In this document: positions 17,089 through 25,722 of the stretch, one piece after another
Numbering within the stretch: the first letter of the stretch is position 1
Layout: every line of letters begins with the position of its first letter
DNA from: Vreelandella olivaria
GTDB lineage: Bacteria > Pseudomonadota > Gammaproteobacteria > Pseudomonadales > Halomonadaceae
Direction of reading: 5' to 3'
Length of the DNA: 64,000 nt
Assembly (NCBI RefSeq): GCF_023507745.1
Contig: NZ_JALPZO010000108.1
Location: 1-64,000 of the forward strand
The notes under the pieces: model-generated
What the model saw: the letters and a program-made list of their open reading frames with translations, nothing else
Database searches by the model: none
What the model was told of the DNA's origin: nothing
Made by a program: the position numbers and the translations under genes

Positions 17089-17127
17089 AAAGAAGCCTCG
17101 ATTGGGTTACCCAACCGAGGCTTCTTT
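17089..17127 (-). terminator. Long hairpin between the two aromatic-rich leader ORFs; possible attenuator
   Basis: A stem of about 18 bp with one A-C mismatch: AAAGAAGCCTCG (17089-17100) pairs with CGAGGCTTCTTT (17116-17127), and TTGGGT with ACCCAA closes it. It is almost palindromic so it forms on either strand. The trailing T-run on each strand is short (TTT then C or G), so it is a modest terminator. On the minus strand it lies 44 nt after the stop of leader 1 and 68 nt before the start of leader 2. Confidence 0.6.
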
Positions 17128-17170
17128 GCATGCGGCAGGCAACCTGGTCGGTGTGCCTGCTGGCGCGACG

Positions 17171-17308
17171 TTAGCGGTCGGCCATGGGCACACCATAGCT
17201 AAACCAATACCCTACATAAGCAAAGACAGCTGCATAAACGCCCGCGCACGCGCTAACCATCCCTTGTGGGCTGGGTTGAACATTGAGTGTGCGTGAGCAT
17301 GTATGCAT
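17171..17308 (-). CDS. Short aromatic-rich leader ORF (leader 1) upstream of the hairpin
   Basis: A 45-codon ORF. AAGGA is seven bases before the ATG at 17308. In residues 25-38 there are four Tyr, two Phe and one Trp (Y25, F29, Y31, Y34, W35, F36, Y38). A 44-nt gap separates its stop from a long hairpin, a spacing and order like an amino-acid attenuator (leader peptide, alternative stem, terminator). A CCGACC segment in the gap could pair with the GGTTGG of the hairpin as antiterminator. The hydrophobic 25-38 stretch could alternatively be a transmembrane segment of a small membrane protein. I cannot separate the two ideas from sequence alone. Confidence 0.45.
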   Translation of the reverse strand: MHTCSRTLNVQPSPQGMVSACAGVYAAVFAYVGYWFSYGVPMADR

Positions 17309-17429
17309 TGCTTAATCCTTAACAAAAGTCCTTACAAGCGAAAAGCCAATTCTTGCCAACAGGGTCAAACACAGGGCTTACAAAGCGTATTGGCTTTATC
17401 CTGCCTGCACTCAGGCAAAATGGCAACTA

Positions 17430-17558
17430 TCAGCCACTAAACGCTTGTATCCAACCAATGGTGCCGGGCAGTGCGCTCATGCTTACCAACACTATCAGGC
17501 CAAGCACAATGGCAAGCAAGCCTGATTCATCTTTAAAATCGTCGTCATGGTGGGCCAT
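17430..17558 (-). CDS. 42-residue single-span membrane protein, unknown function
   Basis: A short frame of 42 residues with an excellent ribosome binding site (AAAGGAGG, 4-5 nt before the ATG at 17558). The N-terminus is hydrophilic and acidic (AHHDDDFKDES), followed by one hydrophobic segment (GLLAIVLGLIVLVSMSAL, about residues 13-30) and a short Gly/Trp tail (GTIGWIQAFSG). This suits a small inner-membrane protein with the acidic end in the cytoplasm, as in small partner subunits of larger complexes, but no partner is evident. It lies 69 nt after the flavin reductase gene on the same strand and 121 nt before leader 1. Confidence 0.7.
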   Translation of the reverse strand: MAHHDDDFKDESGLLAIVLGLIVLVSMSALPGTIGWIQAFSG

Positions 17559-17627
17559 ACAGCCTCCTTTCTTTTATAGGTATCAGGGGAAACAACCTAG
17601 CGACCGTCCTTAATGTGGCCGATTATC

Positions 17628-18380
17628 TTAGTGGGCACGCGGTGCGTAGGCAAATACATCTGAAAACATACGCTCCATGGCAACACCCTGGCGTTCAAGC
17701 ACATCAACGCAGGCATACACCATGCCTGGCGAACCGGAAAGGTAAATATCGCAGTCACTCGGCCTTAGCGGTGCATGCTCCAGTGCTTTCTCCAGTACCA
17801 GATCAACACGGCCCTGATAATGGGTGATACGCTCCCCCTGGGCGAGTGGCTCGGTTAAGGGAAACTCAGTAACGGCTTGAAAGGATACGTTAGCGTATCG
17901 CTGGGCCCACTGGGTTGCCAGGCTTTCAGCGTAAAGGTCACGGTGTTCACGGGTGGCCCACCACAGTGAAATCGCCCGCCCAGGCTGGTCGCGTAATGAC
18001 GCTTCAACAACCGCTTTCATTTGCGCAAAGCCCGTACCTGCGGCAACCAGTAGCAGCGGCCGCTCACTTTTCGGATCCAGTACGCAGTCACCGCTTGGCA
18101 AACGCACAGTGAGTTGGTTAGCCACCTGAAGCAACTCGCGCAGGCGCACTGAATTACTCCGTTCAGGCCAGTGCTGAACATGCAGCTCAATAATGCCATC
18201 ACCACGCTCAGCGCTGGCAATGGAAAACGGCACCCAGGTGCTAGCGTCTAATTTGAGCTCTAAATACTGCCCTGGAGCATGCTGCATGGCTTCCGCGCGC
18301 CCTTCTAGCGTCACACCAAATACGTCAGGATTTAAATCCTCTACCGCCGTGACCTGGCAAGTCAACGTTCTTGCGCTCAT
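17628..18380 (-). CDS. NAD(P)H-flavin reductase / FAD-NAD(P)-binding oxidoreductase (Fre-like)
   Basis: A 250-residue two-domain flavoprotein of the ferredoxin-NADP reductase superfamily. The N-terminal half (about 1-105) is the FAD-binding barrel with the VPFSIAS motif; the C-terminal half binds NAD(P)H through the AAGTGFAQM motif and ends with the YLSGSPGMV block. It would transfer electrons from NAD(P)H to flavin. There is no Fe-S ferredoxin domain, so it resembles Fre/UbiB-like reductases rather than CDP-6-deoxyhexose reductases. Pairing with ubiD, which needs prenylated FMN, fits a flavin-supply role. It starts 45 nt after the ubiD stop on the same strand and is probably co-transcribed with it. 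Confidence 0.85.
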   Translation of the reverse strand: MSARTLTCQVTAVEDLNPDVFGVTLEGRAEAMQHAPGQYLELKLDASTWVPFSIASAERGDGIIELHVQHWPERSNSVRLRELLQVANQLTVRLPSGDCVLDPKSERPLLLVAAGTGFAQMKAVVEASLRDQPGRAISLWWATREHRDLYAESLATQWAQRYANVSFQAVTEFPLTEPLAQGERITHYQGRVDLVLEKALEHAPLRPSDCDIYLSGSPGMVYACVDVLERQGVAMERMFSDVFAYAPRAH

Positions 18381-18424
18381 GAAAGCCTCTTTGTGGAAAA
18401 TCGTACAACCGGCGCATGGTGGAA

Positions 18425-19918
18425 TCAGCTATGCCGGGATGAGGGCATCGGGATATCGATACCCAGCTCATCCCAACGCTCATCAACGCGGGCTTTCACC
18501 GCCTCGTCCATCACTATCGGGGTACCCCACTCACGGTCAGTCTCACCGGGCCACTTATTAGTGGCATCCAGGCCCATTTTGGAGCCTAGCCCTGAAACCG
18601 GGGAGGCGAAGTCGAGATAATCAATGGGGGTATTTTCCACCATGACCGTATCCCGCGCCGGATCCATGCGGGTGGTAATGGCCCACATCACGTCTTCCCA
18701 GTTACGTGCGTCCACATCGTCATCCAGCACAATCACGAACTTGGTGTACATAAACTGGCGTAAGAAGCTCCAGACGCCCATCATCACGCGCTTGGCGTGC
18801 CCTGGATATTGCTTCTTCATGGTAACCACAGCCATCCGGTAAGAGCACCCTTCCGGCGGCAGGTAAAAATCGACGATCTCGGGAAACTGCTTACACAGGA
18901 TCGGCACAAACACTTCGTTTAATGCGACACCAAGAATGGCCGGCTCATCCGGTGGGCGGCCGGTATACGTGGAGTGGTAAATCGCATCCCGGCGCATGGT
19001 CATCCGGGTAACGGTAAAGACAGGAAAATGGTCAACTTCGTTGTAGTACCCGGTGTGGTCGCCAAACGGCCCTTCCGGCGCCATATCGTCAGGATAGATA
19101 AAACCTTCCAGGATGATTTCTGCCGAAGCGGGTACTTCAAGATCAGCGTGGTCACACTTCACCAGTTCAGTTCGGGAACCGCGCAGCAGGCCTGCAAAGG
19201 CATACTCAGAGAGTGAATCCGGCACGGGGGTCACAGCCCCCAGAATGGTCGCTGGGTCAGCACCCAGCGCTACAGCTACCGGAAAAGGCTCGCCAGGGTG
19301 CGCTTTTTGGAATTCAAGAAAATCCAAGGCGCCACCGCGGTGGGAGAGCCAACGCATAATCAGGCGGTTTTTCCCGATCTTTTGCTGACGATAAATCCCC
19401 ATGTTCTGGCGTTTTTTATGAGGCCCTCTGGTAATGACCAGTGGCCAGGTCACCAGAGGTGCGGCATCGCCGGGCCAGCAGTGCTGGATGGGCAAGCGGC
19501 CTAAATCCACCTCATCGTCTTCGTAAACCACATCCTGAACGGGAGCACGCTTGACGATTTTTGGCCCCATACTGAGCACTTGCTTAAAAATCGGCAGCTT
19601 GTCCCAGGCATCTTTCAGCCCCTTGGGCGGATCCGGTTCCTTAAGAAAGGCCAGCAGCTTGCCCACTTCACGTAGTGCCTCAACCGAATCCTGCCCCATC
19701 CCTAACGCAACCCGTTTTGGTGTTCCAAACAGATTACCCAGGAGTGGCATGTCATGGCCTTTGACGTTTTCAAACAACAGCGCAGGACCACCCGCACGCA
19801 GTGTGCGGTCGCAAATTTCGGTGATTTCCAGGTAAGGATCGACTTCAGCTTGGATACGCTTTAGCTCGCCCTGAGCTTCAAGCGCCGCAATAAAATCGCG
19901 CAAGTCGTTATACTTCAA
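18425..19918 (-). CDS. ubiD: 4-hydroxy-3-polyprenylbenzoate decarboxylase (UbiD)
   Basis: A 497-residue prenyl-FMN-dependent decarboxylase in ubiquinone biosynthesis. It follows the E. coli enzyme along its length: KYNDLRDFI at the N-terminus, [28 protein letters not shown]-type metal/cofactor region (here [10 protein letters not shown]), [32 protein letters not shown], and [19 protein letters not shown] [14 protein letters not shown] near the end. I chose TTG at 19918 because GGAG is 6 nt upstream and it gives the 497-residue length of E. coli UbiD; an ATG at 19963 lacks a ribosome binding site. UbiX, which makes the cofactor, is not in the window. The next gene downstream is a flavin reductase gene. 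Confidence 0.95.
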   Translation of the reverse strand: MKYNDLRDFIAALEAQGELKRIQAEVDPYLEITEICDRTLRAGGPALLFENVKGHDMPLLGNLFGTPKRVALGMGQDSVEALREVGKLLAFLKEPDPPKGLKDAWDKLPIFKQVLSMGPKIVKRAPVQDVVYEDDEVDLGRLPIQHCWPGDAAPLVTWPLVITRGPHKKRQNMGIYRQQKIGKNRLIMRWLSHRGGALDFLEFQKAHPGEPFPVAVALGADPATILGAVTPVPDSLSEYAFAGLLRGSRTELVKCDHADLEVPASAEIILEGFIYPDDMAPEGPFGDHTGYYNEVDHFPVFTVTRMTMRRDAIYHSTYTGRPPDEPAILGVALNEVFVPILCKQFPEIVDFYLPPEGCSYRMAVVTMKKQYPGHAKRVMMGVWSFLRQFMYTKFVIVLDDDVDARNWEDVMWAITTRMDPARDTVMVENTPIDYLDFASPVSGLGSKMGLDATNKWPGETDREWGTPIVMDEAVKARVDERWDELGIDIPMPSSRHS

Positions 19919-19981
19919 AGCATACTCCCCGGCTGGCCAAGACGCCGCTGCGCCTGTTGTCATTAATGCCCAACAGCAAGG

Positions 19982-21241
19982 TTAGCGTCGTTTCATCGCT
20001 TCAAAGAATTCCAGATTCGTCTTGGTGTCCTTCAAACGATCAATCAGGAACTCAGTGGCAGCAGTGTCGTCCATCGGGTTAAGCAGCTTGCGCAGAATCC
20101 ACATACGCTGCATTTCATCTTCAGACGCCAGCAGGTCTTCACGCCGAGTGCCGCTGCGACGAATATTGATCGCAGGGAACACGCGCTTCTCGGCCAGTTT
20201 GCGGTCAAGATGCGCTTCCATGTTACCGGTGCCCTTGAACTCTTCGAAGATAACTTCGTCCATTTTCGAGCCGGTATCCACCAGCGCGGTGGCGATAATC
20301 GTCAGGCTACCGCCTTCTTCGATATTACGTGCAGCACCGAAGAAGCGTTTGGGCTTCTCAAGGGCGTGGGCGTCCACACCACCGGTCAGCACCTTGCCGG
20401 AACTTGGCACAACAGTGTTGTAAGCACGGGCCAAACGAGTAATAGAGTCCAGCAGGATCACGACGTCTTTCTTGTGCTCCACCAGACGTTTGGCTTTCTC
20501 GATCACCATTTCGGCAACCTGAACGTGACGTGCCGGCGGTTCATCGAAGGTGGAGGCAACCACTTCGCCACGCACGGTGCGTGACATTTCGGTCACTTCC
20601 TCAGGGCGCTCATCAATCAGTAGCACGATCAAATGGCACTCTGGGTTGTTACGCGTGATGGACGTTGCAATATTCTGCAACATCAGCGTCTTACCCGCTT
20701 TAGGTGGTGACACCAGCAGGCCACGCTGGCCCTTACCAATCGGCGCAGTCAGATCAATGATGCGCGCAGTGAGATCTTCGGTAGAGCCGTTACCGATCTC
20801 CATGCGCAGGCGATCATCCGGAAACAGCGGCGTTAAGTTCTCAAACAGAATCTTGTGCTTGGCGTTTTCGGGGCGATCAAAGTTGATCTGGCTGACTTTG
20901 AGTAGAGCAAAATAGCGCTCCCCCTCTTTCGGGGGGCGAATCTTGCCGGAAATGGAGTCGCCTTTACGCAGATTGAAACGACGAATCTGTGATGGCGATA
21001 CGTAGATATCATCCGGTCCGGCGAGGTACGAGCTGTCCGCGCTGCGCAGGAAGCCGAAGCCATCCTGGAGAATTTCCAGCACACCGTCGCCATAGATATC
21101 CTCGCCACTTTTGGCGTGTTTCTTGAGGATGGCGAAAATGATGTCCTGCTTGCGCGAACGGGCTAAGTTGTCGATACCCATATCGCGGGCGATATCGAGC
21201 AGCTCGGGAACGGATTTTTGCTTGAGTTCAGTGAGATTCAT
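19982..21241 (-). CDS. rho: Transcription termination factor Rho
   Basis: A 419-residue hexameric RNA helicase that ends transcription at C-rich unstructured RNA. The length equals E. coli Rho. Residues 1-45 are the N-terminal helix bundle (LPELL-like VPELLDIA), 50-120 the RNA-binding cold-shock-like domain ([17 protein letters not shown]), and the ATPase domain has Walker A PPKAGKT (179-185). The frame is open upstream to 21352, but the ATG at 21241 opens MNLTELK, the family N-terminus. Bacteria often autoregulate rho through its leader, and here the leader is long (see the gap feature). It is 63 nt from ubiD downstream, so read-through is possible. Confidence 0.97.
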   Translation of the reverse strand: MNLTELKQKSVPELLDIARDMGIDNLARSRKQDIIFAILKKHAKSGEDIYGDGVLEILQDGFGFLRSADSSYLAGPDDIYVSPSQIRRFNLRKGDSISGKIRPPKEGERYFALLKVSQINFDRPENAKHKILFENLTPLFPDDRLRMEIGNGSTEDLTARIIDLTAPIGKGQRGLLVSPPKAGKTLMLQNIATSITRNNPECHLIVLLIDERPEEVTEMSRTVRGEVVASTFDEPPARHVQVAEMVIEKAKRLVEHKKDVVILLDSITRLARAYNTVVPSSGKVLTGGVDAHALEKPKRFFGAARNIEEGGSLTIIATALVDTGSKMDEVIFEEFKGTGNMEAHLDRKLAEKRVFPAINIRRSGTRREDLLASEDEMQRMWILRKLLNPMDDTAATEFLIDRLKDTKTNLEFFEAMKRR

Positions 21242-21797
21242 CGGTGTGTTAGAAAGTTGCTCATGAAAGCTGGGCGCTAAGCGCCGGGAATAAGACAGGA
21301 GGCGTGACCTAAACAATAGGGTTAAGCGCCGAGTGCTGCGTTCAGATCCCAATTAAGGCACGCGCTCTATCATTAATGAGCTGGGCGGAGGTTAATCAAA
21401 GGCCTGGGCAAGGTGGCACAATGGATTATGGCTCAGCTTGAGGGTGCGAAACACCTGCTTAATCTGACCAGCGCGAGGAGTGCGCTGCATCAGCGGGTTA
21501 TCTGACGACTTGGAAATCTGGCCAACGCTATCTGGATATGTACGGCTTTTCAGCCATTAAGCATAAATACCATAAGCGTAAGCACTATAACATAAGTACT
21601 AGAGTACAAGTACTATACGCTTCACCCTGAGGCCCAGGGTGACCGGGATGGCACGCCTATTAATAACGCAACAGGCCAACTCGGATCAAGCCAGTAGCCC
21701 GATGGTAGTCAAGCCCCGCGATAAACGCAAGCCTTTGGCAATTGACAATAGTCAGAGTGCGCCGCAACCTTGGCATAGCCAATAGGAAGGATAGCTC
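21242..21797. other. 556-base divergent intergenic region between rho and ppx
   Basis: No gene is convincing here. In many gammaproteobacteria trxA lies between ppx and rho, but I find no thioredoxin WCGPC motif on either strand. The stretch should hold the rho leader on the minus strand and the ppx promoter on the plus strand. I see an unusual string of dyads at 21596-21614, with GTACT, AGTAC and GTACT alternating in both orientations, next to CATAAG repeats (for example near 21570 and 21591). A TTGACA at 21742-21747 on the plus strand has no good -10 at the expected spacing. Confidence 0.5.
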
Positions 21798-23360
21798 ATG
21801 CCCGAGGACATTTCGCTCCCCATCACTGCTGCGAATAATGAAGTTGATCACGGAGAACCCCAACGCTTAGCCGCCATCGACCTTGGTTCAAACAGCTTTC
21901 ATTTACTGGTGGCCAACTACCAGAATGAGCGCCTTCAGGTGGTAGCCCGAATGGGCGAAAAGGTGCAGTTGGCCGCCGGACTGGATGAACACGGCTACCT
22001 GAGCGAAGCCGCCATGCAGCGTGCGCTGGACTGCCTTAGCCGATTCGCCCCCTTCCTGAATGATATTGATGGCGCCAATCTGCGTGTCGTAGGTACCAAT
22101 GCCTTGCGCGATGCCTACAATAGCCAAACATTTATTGAGCGCGCGGAAGCTCAGCTGGGCCATGCCATCGAAATTATTGCTGGCCGGGAAGAGGCCCGCC
22201 TTATCTATCTGGGGGCGGCCCATGCACTGGCAGAAAATGGTCGCCGTCTGATCGTTGATATCGGCGGAGGGTCCACTGAATTTATTATTGGCGAAGTCTT
22301 TGAACCCAAAGCGCTTGAAAGCCTGCGCATGGGCTGCGTTACCTTTAGCAGCCGCTTTTTCCCCGATGGGGAACTGAGCGAAAAACGTATGCGCCGGGCA
22401 GAACTGGCAGCCCTTTCTGAGCTGGCCAATATCCAGCGCCCCTACCAGCGCCTGGGCTGGGATGACCCGGTTGGCTCCAGTGGGACCATTAAGGCTGCCG
22501 CCAGCGTGCTTTATGCCTACGGCGACACCCCCCAAGAGGGCGTGATTACCCGTAGTGGGTTGAAAAAACTCCGCGAGCGCCTGCTCAAGTGCAGGCAGTT
22601 GGATAAAGTAGCGCTTGATGGCTTAAAACCTGACCGGGCAAAGGTATTCCCTGCTGGCATTGCGATTCTGAACGCCATCTTCGAAGCATTTGATCTTACC
22701 CGGATGCGCTTTGCAGACGGCGCCCTGCGCGAAGGCGTGCTCTACGATATGGCAGGGCGCAACAGCGCCGAAGATACCCGCTCCAAAACACTGGAGATGC
22801 TCAAACGGGTTTACGATGTGGATACGCGGCAAGCCGAAAATGTTGCTGATACCGCCGTTCGTCTGTTTGCCAGCGTGAAGAAAGCCTGGGGTCTTACCAA
22901 AGACCAGGAGCACTATTTAGTCTGGGCAAGTCATGTGCATGAAATTGGCCTGGCAATTTCCCATAGCCAGTTTCACCGCCACGGCGCCTATTTATTGGAG
23001 CATTCGGATCTCGCCGGATTCTCGCGCCCAGAGCAGCACTTACTCGCCTTTTTGGTGCGCGCCCACCGGCGTAAATTCCCGTTAAAGGAGTGGCAGCTTC
23101 TGCCCGCGTCACAACAAGCCAGTAGCGCACGGTTGGCCCGTTTGCTGCGGCTAGCGGTTCTGATCAATCATTCGCGCCCTGAAAGCTCTCCCTTGCTGCC
23201 TGGAATCAGTGCTGATACCGATACATTGACCCTGACACTACCCGCCAGCGATGAACCAACGCTGCTAAGCACCGACCTTGAGCAGGAGCAGGCTTACATG
23301 GACACGGCAGGCTTTAAGTTAAAGCTTGAGCAGGAAAAACCACTCACTAAAAAGACCTAA
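21798..23360 (+). CDS. ppx: Exopolyphosphatase
   Basis: A 520-residue enzyme of the GppA/Ppx family that releases phosphate from the ends of polyphosphate chains. The actin-like ATPase fold starts with AAIDLGSNSFHLLVA (about 24-38), followed by VVGTNALRDAYN, REEARLIYLGA and the DIGGGSTEF motif (about 154-162) that binds the substrate phosphate; the HD-like C-terminal region (WASHVHEIGLAISH, about 377-390) completes the long Ppx form. Length agrees with E. coli Ppx (513). GGAAGGA is 7 nt upstream of the ATG. Its stop overlaps the stop of the convergent tilS gene by 4 nt (23357-23360). Confidence 0.95.
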   Translation: MPEDISLPITAANNEVDHGEPQRLAAIDLGSNSFHLLVANYQNERLQVVARMGEKVQLAAGLDEHGYLSEAAMQRALDCLSRFAPFLNDIDGANLRVVGTNALRDAYNSQTFIERAEAQLGHAIEIIAGREEARLIYLGAAHALAENGRRLIVDIGGGSTEFIIGEVFEPKALESLRMGCVTFSSRFFPDGELSEKRMRRAELAALSELANIQRPYQRLGWDDPVGSSGTIKAAASVLYAYGDTPQEGVITRSGLKKLRERLLKCRQLDKVALDGLKPDRAKVFPAGIAILNAIFEAFDLTRMRFADGALREGVLYDMAGRNSAEDTRSKTLEMLKRVYDVDTRQAENVADTAVRLFASVKKAWGLTKDQEHYLVWASHVHEIGLAISHSQFHRHGAYLLEHSDLAGFSRPEQHLLAFLVRAHRRKFPLKEWQLLPASQQASSARLARLLRLAVLINHSRPESSPLLPGISADTDTLTLTLPASDEPTLLSTDLEQEQAYMDTAGFKLKLEQEKPLTKKT

Positions 23361-24646
23361 CCAGCAGCGCACTGCAACGGCGTTAACGTTATACCCGCCG
23401 CCTGCCACAGGATGGTGGCAGGTGGTTGAATCACCCCCAGGCAGGTCTCTTGATCCATTACCACTATCAGGCGCTCACGCTCCCAGGGCGGCAGCTCACT
23501 CTCTTGCAGCAGCCGTTTGAGGTCCCGACGCCCCCGTCCTGGCAGGTTGATTACCTCTCCGCCCTGGCGCCAGCGGAGCAGCACGGGATAAGAAGTGTTT
23601 AAGGTGATCTGAAGTGTTCCAAGTGGGGTCGCCAGACCGGGGTGTCCGTCCCACTGAGCCTGCCAGACTGGCAGCGGCACCAGCGGCGCCATTAGATAGA
23701 GCCGCTTACGCCACACCCGCGCTTCTGCGCCCTCCCATGCAACCTTGACCTGGGCATCCCGTGAGGCTTCCAATTGCACCAGCAGGCTCTCAAGGCGCTT
23801 CTGGGGCGGCGTCGGCAAGCCCTGCTGCTGGCAAAGGGTGCGTACAAGCAAACGTTGACGTGGCAGGCTGCGCTGACTCAGCGCAGCCACATTGATGCAG
23901 CCTGGTCCAATTGTCAGGTTTGCCAGCTCATCGGCGGCATACTCAGCCAATAGCTGGTCGGCCTCACCTGCATGTTGGGCGCTCTGCGCCAATGATCGCG
24001 ATGCACCGGGCCAGCGTGCCTGGAGGAGAGGCATAACGTGATGACGCAGCCGGTTACGGTCAAACGCCACCTCTCTATTGGTTGGGTCTTCGCACCAGTT
24101 AATTGCCAACCCATGGGCGGCATCGGCCAGCGTCTGACGGTTAATACTCAGCCATGGGCGCAGCAGCGTAACCCCCTGCCACTCCCGCCGGTAGGGCATA
24201 CCAGCCAACCCCCGGATACCGCTGCCACGCAACGCAGCCAATAGCAGGGTTTCCGCCTGATCATCCTGGTGCTGGGCCAACCAGAGGGTATCGCCCACCG
24301 GCACACAGCGTTTAAACGCATGGTAGCGGGCGCGACGTGCCGCACCTTCAATCCCCTCGCCTTGAGTATCCACCACCACACGCTCGACCACCAGTGGCAC
24401 ACCCAAGCCATCACACAGCATCTTACAGTGCGCCTCAAATACAGCGGCATGTGCCTGTAGGCCGTGGTTGATATGGATAGCCCGCAGCGGTTGGCTTGTC
24501 GCCTGACATGCCTGTGCCGCCAACACCAGCAACAGCGTTGAGTCGAGCCCACCGGAGAGCGCCACCCAAACAGTACGCCCCGGCGGGGTCTCCGCCAGGG
24601 CGTCACCAAGCAAGCGTAAAAGCAGTTTAGGCGGCTGGTGCGCCAT
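23357..24646 (-). CDS. tilS: tRNA(Ile)-lysidine synthase
   Basis: A 429-residue enzyme that adds lysine to cytidine 34 of tRNA-Ile so that it reads AUA codons. The PP-loop SGGLDS is at residues 31-36 and binds ATP; the N-terminal domain (1-220) contains [13 protein letters not shown] and [16 protein letters not shown], and the C-terminal domain (from about 230) holds the substrate-binding linker. The length is normal. The gene overlaps accA by 20 nt upstream on the same strand and ends inside ppx by 4 nt on the other. No separate promoter is visible, so it is probably expressed from the accA side. Confidence 0.95.
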   Translation of the reverse strand: MAHQPPKLLLRLLGDALAETPPGRTVWVALSGGLDSTLLLVLAAQACQATSQPLRAIHINHGLQAHAAVFEAHCKMLCDGLGVPLVVERVVVDTQGEGIEGAARRARYHAFKRCVPVGDTLWLAQHQDDQAETLLLAALRGSGIRGLAGMPYRREWQGVTLLRPWLSINRQTLADAAHGLAINWCEDPTNREVAFDRNRLRHHVMPLLQARWPGASRSLAQSAQHAGEADQLLAEYAADELANLTIGPGCINVAALSQRSLPRQRLLVRTLCQQQGLPTPPQKRLESLLVQLEASRDAQVKVAWEGAEARVWRKRLYLMAPLVPLPVWQAQWDGHPGLATPLGTLQITLNTSYPVLLRWRQGGEVINLPGRGRRDLKRLLQESELPPWERERLIVVMDQETCLGVIQPPATILWQAAGITLTPLQCAAG

Positions 24647-25583
24647 AGCTCATCAAGCGCTTGTAGCGGCGTTCAAGCAGTGCCTCACTATCCAGGCTTT
24701 GCAGGCGATCCAGGCTACCGGTTAGCGCTTCTTTCACACGCTCAGCGGTGGTGACCGGATGGCGATGCGCACCACCCAACGGCTCTTTGATCAGTTCATC
24801 CACAAAGCCAAGCTCTTTCAGGCGCTCGGCCGTGATGCCCATGGCCTGGGCAGCATCGGAGGCTTTTTCTGCGCTCTTCCACAAAATGGAGGCACACCCT
24901 TCCGGGGAAATAACCGAATAGGTGGAGTACTGGAGCATATGCAGCTCGTCGCACACGCCAATCGCCAGGGCTCCACCGGAGCCACCTTCACCTACCACAG
25001 TGGAGATAATCGGCGTTTTCAGGCGTGACATGACCGCCAGATTATAGGCAATCGCCTCAGACTGCCCGCGCTCTTCCGCGTCGATACCAGGGTAGGCACC
25101 AGGGGTGTCAATAAAGGTCAGGATGGGCATTTTAAAGCGCTCAGCCATTTCCATTAAACGACAGGCCTTACGATACCCTTCCGGGCGCGGCATACCAAAA
25201 TTACGACGAACTTTCTCTTTTACATCGCGTCCTTTCTGATGGCCAATAACCATCACGGGCTGGTCATCCAGACGGGCAATCCCTCCGACCAGGGCGGCAT
25301 CATCAGCAAAGTTGCGGTCGCCATGAAGCTCATCGAAGTCGGTAAATACGTGCTCAAGATAGTCCAGCGTATACGGGCGCTGGGGGTGGCGGGATAGTTG
25401 GGAAACCTGCCAGGGGGTTAAATCCTTGAAGATCGATTCCGTTAATTTGTGACTCTTCTCCTCCAGCCGGGAGATCTCATCGGAGAGATTGACTTGGCTG
25501 TCAGAGCTGACCAAACGCAGCTCCTCAATTTTTGCCTGGAGTTCGGCAATGGGCTGTTCAAAATCGAGATAATTAGGATTCAT
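24627..25583 (-). CDS. accA: Acetyl-CoA carboxylase, carboxyltransferase subunit alpha
   Basis: A 318-residue subunit of the carboxyltransferase that, with AccD, moves the carboxyl group from biotin to acetyl-CoA to form malonyl-CoA. The family blocks are [22 protein letters not shown] (N-terminal helix), [61 protein letters not shown] and [13 protein letters not shown], the last two forming the acyl-CoA pocket. The frame is open to 25667, but the ATG at 25583 opens MNPNYLDFE, the typical N-terminus. The genes for AccD and the biotin subunits are elsewhere. It lies between dnaE and tilS and overlaps tilS by 20 nt. Confidence 0.97.
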   Translation of the reverse strand: MNPNYLDFEQPIAELQAKIEELRLVSSDSQVNLSDEISRLEEKSHKLTESIFKDLTPWQVSQLSRHPQRPYTLDYLEHVFTDFDELHGDRNFADDAALVGGIARLDDQPVMVIGHQKGRDVKEKVRRNFGMPRPEGYRKACRLMEMAERFKMPILTFIDTPGAYPGIDAEERGQSEAIAYNLAVMSRLKTPIISTVVGEGGSGGALAIGVCDELHMLQYSTYSVISPEGCASILWKSAEKASDAAQAMGITAERLKELGFVDELIKEPLGGAHRHPVTTAERVKEALTGSLDRLQSLDSEALLERRYKRLMSYGAPAA

Positions 25584-25722
25584 CGGCTCTGCCTGTAAAA
25601 ATAAGCCTGGTCGAAACGAGCATGTATGGGTGCCATTATCGCACCCTGACCCTGCCACGCAAGGCAATGCCCGCTCAAATAAATTGTTCAGTCACCAAGA
25701 AGTGTTGGCAGACTACCGGCAC

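Noticed and set aside
21742..21770. Perfect TTGACA considered as ppx promoter
   Set aside because: No acceptable -10 hexamer at 16-18 nt downstream.
21660..21863. 67-codon minus-strand frame upstream of ppx
   Set aside because: It overlaps the ppx start region, has no ribosome binding site, and is not similar to anything I recognise.
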